This document shows positions 58,794 through 64,000 of a DNA stretch of 64,000 bases, in pieces. The notes beneath the pieces were generated by a model. The model did no database searches, was not told where the DNA came from, and was given only the letters and a program-made list of their open reading frames with translations. The stretch covers positions 248,001 through 312,000 of the forward strand of contig WBVU01000003.1 in the NCBI GenBank assembly GCA_009192285.1, read 5' to 3'. This DNA comes from Morchella semilibera (Eukaryota > Ascomycota > Pezizomycetes > Pezizales > Morchellaceae). The translations under genes and the position numbers were made by a program. Numbering within the stretch: the stretch's first letter is position 1; every line of letters starts with the position of its first letter.

Positions 58794-60195
58794 GTTATTT
58801 GTTGTAGTGAGCTGTGGTGAAATGGGTGGACTATATGAGATAGTGGTGCTAGTGTTGTAAGATGTGTAGATGATATCAGGCATCAATTATGATGGTGGTG
58901 ATGGGGTTTTGAGATATAGCTGTGGAGGGGGGAGATGGGATGATCATATGAGGAATGGGGTCCCCTCTGATGAGGTCTAGATCTCTGCGGCCCACTACAT
59001 ACATGTATTTGGTTGAGTCATGTGGTATCACTCGTAACCCGGGCAACCAAACCTAGGCCCACGACCACGTACATATACATGTAGTTATGAATACCCTAGT
59101 CTCGTTCCAACTTTTGAGTACGAGACAACGGCTACCGGTACCCCTCTTTACAAACTCCACTCTATAACCTATCGATATGACCAACTCCTTTCCCGCCAAC
59201 GCTCACCATGATCAGAAAACAGGCCAGATCGCCAAGGGGCCATGGGTTTAAACTAGCGGTTACTGAATGCCCCCGTTATGCCTCAACACCTCCACCACCC
59301 GAGTCGTAATCAACATGGTGATTGTCCACTTCTTGACCCAGGTGTGCTCATACCACCCAACCGGAAGTGTACCCTACCAACCCCAGGCAGGGAACCAAAA
59401 TCATATTAATATGCAAATAACCCGAATCGTCCATGTTTAGCCTTCGGCTAGATAGATTGATCTATATAAGCTTAGATCTAGTCTCGTACCCATCCCCTAC
59501 GAGCAGTGCCAGCGGGTACGAGCCTAGCTTAGATCTAGACCAGCCTGACTACACAGAAAGAATTCAATGAGTTTTTCGATTGCAAGATTTATTGAGAAAG
59601 GTACATCCTACATCCACGTACTTAATAGGTTAGAGGATTAGGGAGATAAATTAGGAGGGGTATGACGATTAGCGGGCCCGGGAGCATATAAGTGGTACTA
59701 AGGTACTTGTGCGTAAATATTCGATTGATATGCACGGAAAGGGTGCAAATCAGTCATCCCGAGATGGACCGGTTATCTAGCTTCCCAACTGGTCTCGCCG
59801 TGGCTAGAGACATCTAGTACCATCTAGTATTACTTAGTACCTCCCGGTGTGCCCATTACTAGCCTATTCCGCGTGTGATAAATTGCGATACTCAGTCGGC
59901 AGCTAGAGATTTAGTAGAGAACTTTCAAGCCATCCTAGCACCGCTAAAAACCTATTTAGTGTCAGCTCTTTCCCCTCTTCCTCACCTCCGATCACATTCA
60001 AGGCACAAAAGATCGAGCACAGAAAAGTAAAAGGCGCGACTAAGAAATGGAGAATATGATAACTTGAGAGCTATGACTATAAAAGAGAAGGAGGGTAAGA
60101 GAGCTTAGAGAGAAAACTGGCGGTATGGCTAGTCGAAAGAGAGAATATGGTCGTGTCAACTCTCATGGGTATAACAAAATGCAGTGGTTTGGAGC

Positions 60196-60365
60196 TACAG
60201 CGCAACCCCGATATGGTCCGAAATGGAAATTCCTATATATGTATGCCACCATCGCGGATCTGCTTGTATCAAGAACAAATTTTCTTGTGCCGATTTGCTC
60301 GGGATTGGCCAACAACATGCTATTATCGAGAAATATTGAGTAGCTACTATCGGGGTTCCACTGTA
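60196..60365. mobile_element. Pogo/Fot-like MITE, second copy
   Basis: It starts TACAGCGCAACCCCGATA and ends with the complement of TACAGTGGAACCCCGATAGT, sharing its ends with the nested element at 54448-54826 but only about 165 bp long. It is flanked by TA. The short frames overlapping it are not genes. Confidence 0.7.
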
Positions 60366-62680
60366 CTTTCACGGAGGTATGGTGCGTGCTCACGGGGGAA
60401 TGGTGCGAAGCCTCTGTTTTCCGCAGGAAATTGTATATATGATTTCATTCCCTGATTTTTCTCAAATTAGCTGTGCTTATCCTCAGCGTTCTTAGTTGTT
60501 GTACCATACCCTGTGAGTATATACCATACATACCCTCATGAAGGTGTTTAGTAGTTGTTACAATTAGTGCATTCGTGTAACATCACACAAAATCACTCGC
60601 ACACTTACCTACCTAGAAATGTCCGAAATGTTGACTATTGTAGCGGAAGTAATTCTTGCGATGTGTATATCTAATACAGGAGGGAACTTAGCTGTCCTTT
60701 TATAACAGTAATTGTCTTGGCACAAATGTAGTAATGACATAATATAATAGTGGTCTAGACCTTGCCACAATTATTACAGGGAGGATATATTTTCCCCGGC
60801 TCGCAATAATAATCCCGGCCAACAAGAAAACTAGAAACCCTGCCGGGGCCTAAGAAGATCACCGTTTGAACACAATTAGTGGCCGATCTCGAGCGCTTCT
60901 CTCTATGCAACCTCACATCACCAACATGCAATACCTCCACCCTCAGCTAACTCTGGCAACGGGCTCTGGGCCCTATGGGCCCGTCTAGCGCCATCGGGAG
61001 CCGGCCTGGACTGCACTGCCTGGACCTCGCAATTGATGCCACCATAATGGCTGTTGGAGATGCTAATGTTCAGCAAATCGCAAATCCAGCTATAAACTAG
61101 TACTCTGTTGTAATAAAATGCAGGTACTACGTCGGTTAACCCGCTTGATTCTTGCTAATTGACGGGTTTCCGCTAGTTCCCAGGAGTTGTCAAATGCGGG
61201 GTCGGGTCGGACCTAGTCATGTGCCTATCCCTATTTAGGTGTGATGAGTATTTTATTGTCCGGAACGAGACCAAATTATAGATTCATTATCTGATATCGA
61301 ATTTTCACATTATGAGATAGTTATATTTGGCGGTGGAGGAGAAGCAGAAACTTGGACCGTCCTCGACTGGACCAGAGCGGCTGTCTGAAAACCTGATGTA
61401 TATATGTGGTTAGCCTACCTTGGTAGAAAGAAAGTCTTTAGCATACATGTAACTATAGTGCTAGAATATGGGGTAAAGCTCATACCGTAACACTGCCGCA
61501 TTTAAGTGAATACTTTATATGTATTCTTGTGGTATTAGTATAAGAGATAGTATTGACGACATAGCGGTAGCATTAGCGGGGTATTTCTAAATAAGCGGTA
61601 GCACGGGTATGGCATTTTGGGTGATAGGCTGGTATTGATATCGTATTCCTTTATTTTAGATCTACATGCAAGACCTGAATTAATGTATACCCAGAAAAAG
61701 AATCATAGAGTTTAATGTACCATGAAGCATCCCGCTATACATGGGCTATGAAGGCTAATAGACTGTACACATGCCGCTCGGCCCATGTGATTAACTTTGT
61801 GGGAAGGGTTAATAGTTCTTGCAATTGAATTGTTTAACGGTCGAATAATATGATCATTTGCACGCAGGCAGAAGCTCCGACAGCTGGCGATGCTACAGAA
61901 GTCAGTGGGTAGCTCGGGCGCTGGAAAGGTGGTGGGGCCGCTGCTTCTGGTCTTCGTGGTGGCTTTAGTTGTGGTAGACTCTTCGTAGGGAACCCAGTTA
62001 GTAGGTTTCAAGCGTTAGGTAACCTTCTGGCCCGTACCAATCCCAAAGACCAAATGTGTAATTTTAGGACCTTTGCGTAAACAAATTCCCTTAGTAAAAA
62101 TGTAGTAAATACTGTTTAGAAAAAAGAAATATTAGCCTTAGAAAGTTGTATAAATCAGAAACCATTGGGGGAGGGGGGGGGGGGGGCTCGTACAGTCGGT
62201 CACTTGACTTGAGGACACCCAGAAGAATATGTATACGTATGTGACATCGTGAGTGAAGGACATGCATGAAGAGCGAGATGAGAACCTCAATACAATCATC
62301 CTCCTCTTTCATCTTTTCATTTCACTTATACCGCGCGCAGTACCAAGTCCTCCACATCCTTTCATTCACTTTACCAAGTCTTCCCACCTCCGACCCTTCA
62401 TAAGTTCCTTTTAGGAACTCCGGCGCAAGAAACGGGAGTTAAGGTACTGTCAGAGCCTGGCTGAGAAGAGTGATGTCAGGCGGAAGAAAAGAAAGAAGGG
62501 AAGACGGAAGTTGGGAGGTGGTCAATAAAGGAAAAGGGGTCTACGCTAGTCGGTTCCGGTTCCGACTGTTGAGGGTCTTCGTAGTCGCTTCCGACTATTA
62601 AAAATCTTCGATTCCGAGTACCGATCTGGGGTGGTTTTGTGGGGTTGTTTTGTTGGATCGTTGGTAGCATTTTGAGGAGG

Positions 62681-62896
62681 TATGGTGCAGCGCATCTTAA
62701 AGGTGACAACGAATTTCAAGTAAATCGCTAATAACTTTTCAACCAGACAAGATATCAAAAATCTATGAAGCCAAAGTCTTTATCTTACCTATACCTACAA
62801 TTTGGCTTCATAGATTTTTTTATATCTTGTCTGGTTGAAAAGTTATTAGCGATTTACTTGAAATTCGTTGTCATCTTTAAGATGCGCCGCACCATA
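62681..62896. mobile_element. Foldback MITE with about 95-bp near-perfect inverted repeats
   Basis: The whole element is one long hairpin. It starts TATGGTGCAGCGCATCTT and ends with the complement (one or two changes in the outer 20 bases). The arms match almost base for base through TTCAAGTAAATCGC, CTTTTCAACCAGACAAG and CTATGAAGCCAAA. A centre of about 25 bp separates the arms. Arm identity suggests a young copy. It has no coding capacity. Confidence 0.85.
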
Positions 62897-63686
62897 TAGG
62901 TCTAGGTCCATTAAATCGGGGGTGTTATGGGAACATACTCTGGCTCCAAAACGTATCAGGCATTGCCGTATCGGATGCTCAAAGTCGACAAAATGCCCCA
63001 CATACCAGGGACTCGAAATTTGAGCTCGAAATTTGGAAATCAGGTGTGGCCAAAAACACTCTATTGAACCACACCACCAAAAGAAACAACGATGGGTCTG
63101 GGAACGAGAATAGTTCGGAGCCGTTATATAAAATATATTCGGCATATCAGACCGTCCGTCCTACTACCTATAGCTAGAGCCTTTCAGCAACTAACGTCGG
63201 CGTCGACTTGGGTGAATGTTATCTCAAAAACCACTAGAGTTTACTTTTTTATTTTGTTTTATGATACATTCCTCAAACCAGCTATAGGGACAATTCAAAC
63301 CCGGATCGTTACAGGAAATATCCACCGGGGATAAGCAAAGGTAAAACCATATTCAAGTTAATCTAATCTGTACATTCTCGTACTGATGTGAAATGTATAC
63401 TAATACATCACCTAAGTCTCCTTTCTCGGGACTTGATCAAAATGTGAGTACAGAGCCCAGGTTGATTAATTAAGTGATCTGCCTTCTCAAGACCCAACCA
63501 AAATTCTCGGAGAGTATAATGCGTGCATCTAATATGGGGGGGTGGGGGGGAGGCGGAAAAGAAAAACAGCTTAAAACACCCTTACTACCACCATCCTTTG
63601 CTCGAGTTTTCGAAAAAATTCTTAAGGCAGCACGCGCCCCTCATATATCGCCTTACTGCTACCACAAAAAAAACACCAATTCAAAA

Positions 63687-64000
63687 ATGACCTCCGTTAA
63701 GACATTGAGGCCCTCCGGGTGTCTTACCGACTCTCAGCTCGCCTCCCCTCCGCGTTCCTATGGCTGGTTTGATTCTGGAGATGTTGTAAATCCCACCATA
63801 GGCTATGGTGCCTCAAGAACCGCACGGTGCATCAAAATCCAAAGTGCCTTCCTTAAGACATTGATTACCGATGATCAGGTTATGGCAATGTCGCTCACGG
63901 TGGGACGGGAGTGTCGTCGCTACTATTGCGGAGACCGGAAAGATACCGCATATGAGAACGAAGTACCATGTCCTTTGGGTCTGGAAGCAGTTCCAGGCCA
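63687..64000 (+). CDS. Unknown protein, 5' part only (runs off the window)
   Basis: An ATG at 63687, preceded by an A-rich leader (CAAAA), opens a frame that stays open to the window end, giving 104 residues. It begins MTSVKTLRPSGCLTDSQL, then SYGWFDSGDVVNP, and near the edge there is a Cys-containing segment (GRECRRYYCGDRKD). There is no signal peptide, and no family was recognised. Codon use is mixed and ordinary. Since the stop is outside the window, length and domain content are unknown. The frame could also end at an intron soon after the edge. A chance open frame of this length is possible but not likely in this AT-leaning region. Confidence 0.4.
   Translation, partial: MTSVKTLRPSGCLTDSQLASPPRSYGWFDSGDVVNPTIGYGASRTARCIKIQSAFLKTLITDDQVMAMSLTVGRECRRYYCGDRKDTAYENEVPCPLGLEAVPG

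Larger units (their letters stand above)
53293..63686. other. Ten-kilobase gene-poor stretch rich in small elements
   Basis: No host gene is supported. It holds a nested MITE pair (54374-54852), a related MITE (55147-55235), one retroelement fossil fragment (about 55393-55660), inverted-repeat elements at 57998-58188, 58611-58793, 60196-60365 and 62681-62896, three reverse copies of the dispersed motif (53727, 59027, 60592) and many ACATGTA words. Short frames at 60755-60940, 61712-62011 and 62846-63334 show no recognisable family. A short hairpin (CTCGTACCC and its complement) lies at about 59483-59525. Confidence 0.55.

Noticed and set aside
60125-60455. Two overlapping forward frames
   Set aside because: They lie across a pogo-like MITE and its flanks, with no protein signature.
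62846-63145. Minus-strand frame next to the foldback element
   Set aside because: It begins inside the element arm and has no family match. Probably chance.

Overview
The window is nuclear DNA of a filamentous ascomycete. The clearest marker is a HEX-1 (Woronin body) gene, a protein known only from Pezizomycotina. Short introns (50-134 bp, one of 311 bp), CTAAC/CTGAC-like branch sites, a Zn2Cys6 regulator, an RTA1-type membrane protein and a tRNA-Gly with a Pol III stop all agree. The low gene density (about 11 protein genes in 64 kb), the many small terminal-inverted-repeat elements and the scattered CCCTAA motifs would suit a repeat-rich Pezizomycete such as a truffle relative. That last step is inference.

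Layout, left to right. 2.2-3.1 kb: two-exon gene of unknown function, minus strand. 6.0-7.0 kb: secreted protein with an RNase T1/F1-like C-terminal domain. 7-13 kb: no convincing gene; three small inverted-repeat elements. 13.2-15.1 kb: HEX-1 core fused to a His-rich extension of at least 440 residues. 17.5-20.3 kb: seven-exon Gal4/XlnR-type regulator, with its zinc cluster split over two 15-nt microexons. 20.5-21.5 kb: convergent four-exon short-chain dehydrogenase of the polyol/ketose reductase type. 22.9 kb: tRNA-Gly(CCC). 24.3-24.6 kb: small secreted protein. 24.6-32 kb: tandem repeats and a Harbinger-like MITE. 32.0-34.3 kb: GPI-type surface protein with a choice-of-anchor L domain. 38.3-39.3 kb: RTA1-family seven-helix protein. 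About 39.6-47.5 kb: a GC-rich island holding an odd tRNA, a disordered basic protein and a RING-finger gene. 49.9-50.4 kb: degenerate minisatellite. 51.6-53.3 kb: four-exon zinc-finger-like gene. 53.3-63.7 kb: no confident host gene; several MITEs, including one nested in another, and one retroelement fossil fragment. From 63.69 kb a reading frame runs off the end.

The genes do not form an obvious single pathway. The one functional pair with a plausible link is the Zn2Cys6 regulator and the convergent dehydrogenase. Three products are predicted to be secreted or at the cell surface (RNase-like, small secreted protein, choice-of-anchor L adhesin-like), and one (RTA1) is an integral membrane protein. 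No CRISPR array, rRNA or intact retrovirus-like element was seen. Gene models were spliced by eye using donor/acceptor consensus and reading-frame continuity; coordinates give the outer span, with exons in the evidence.
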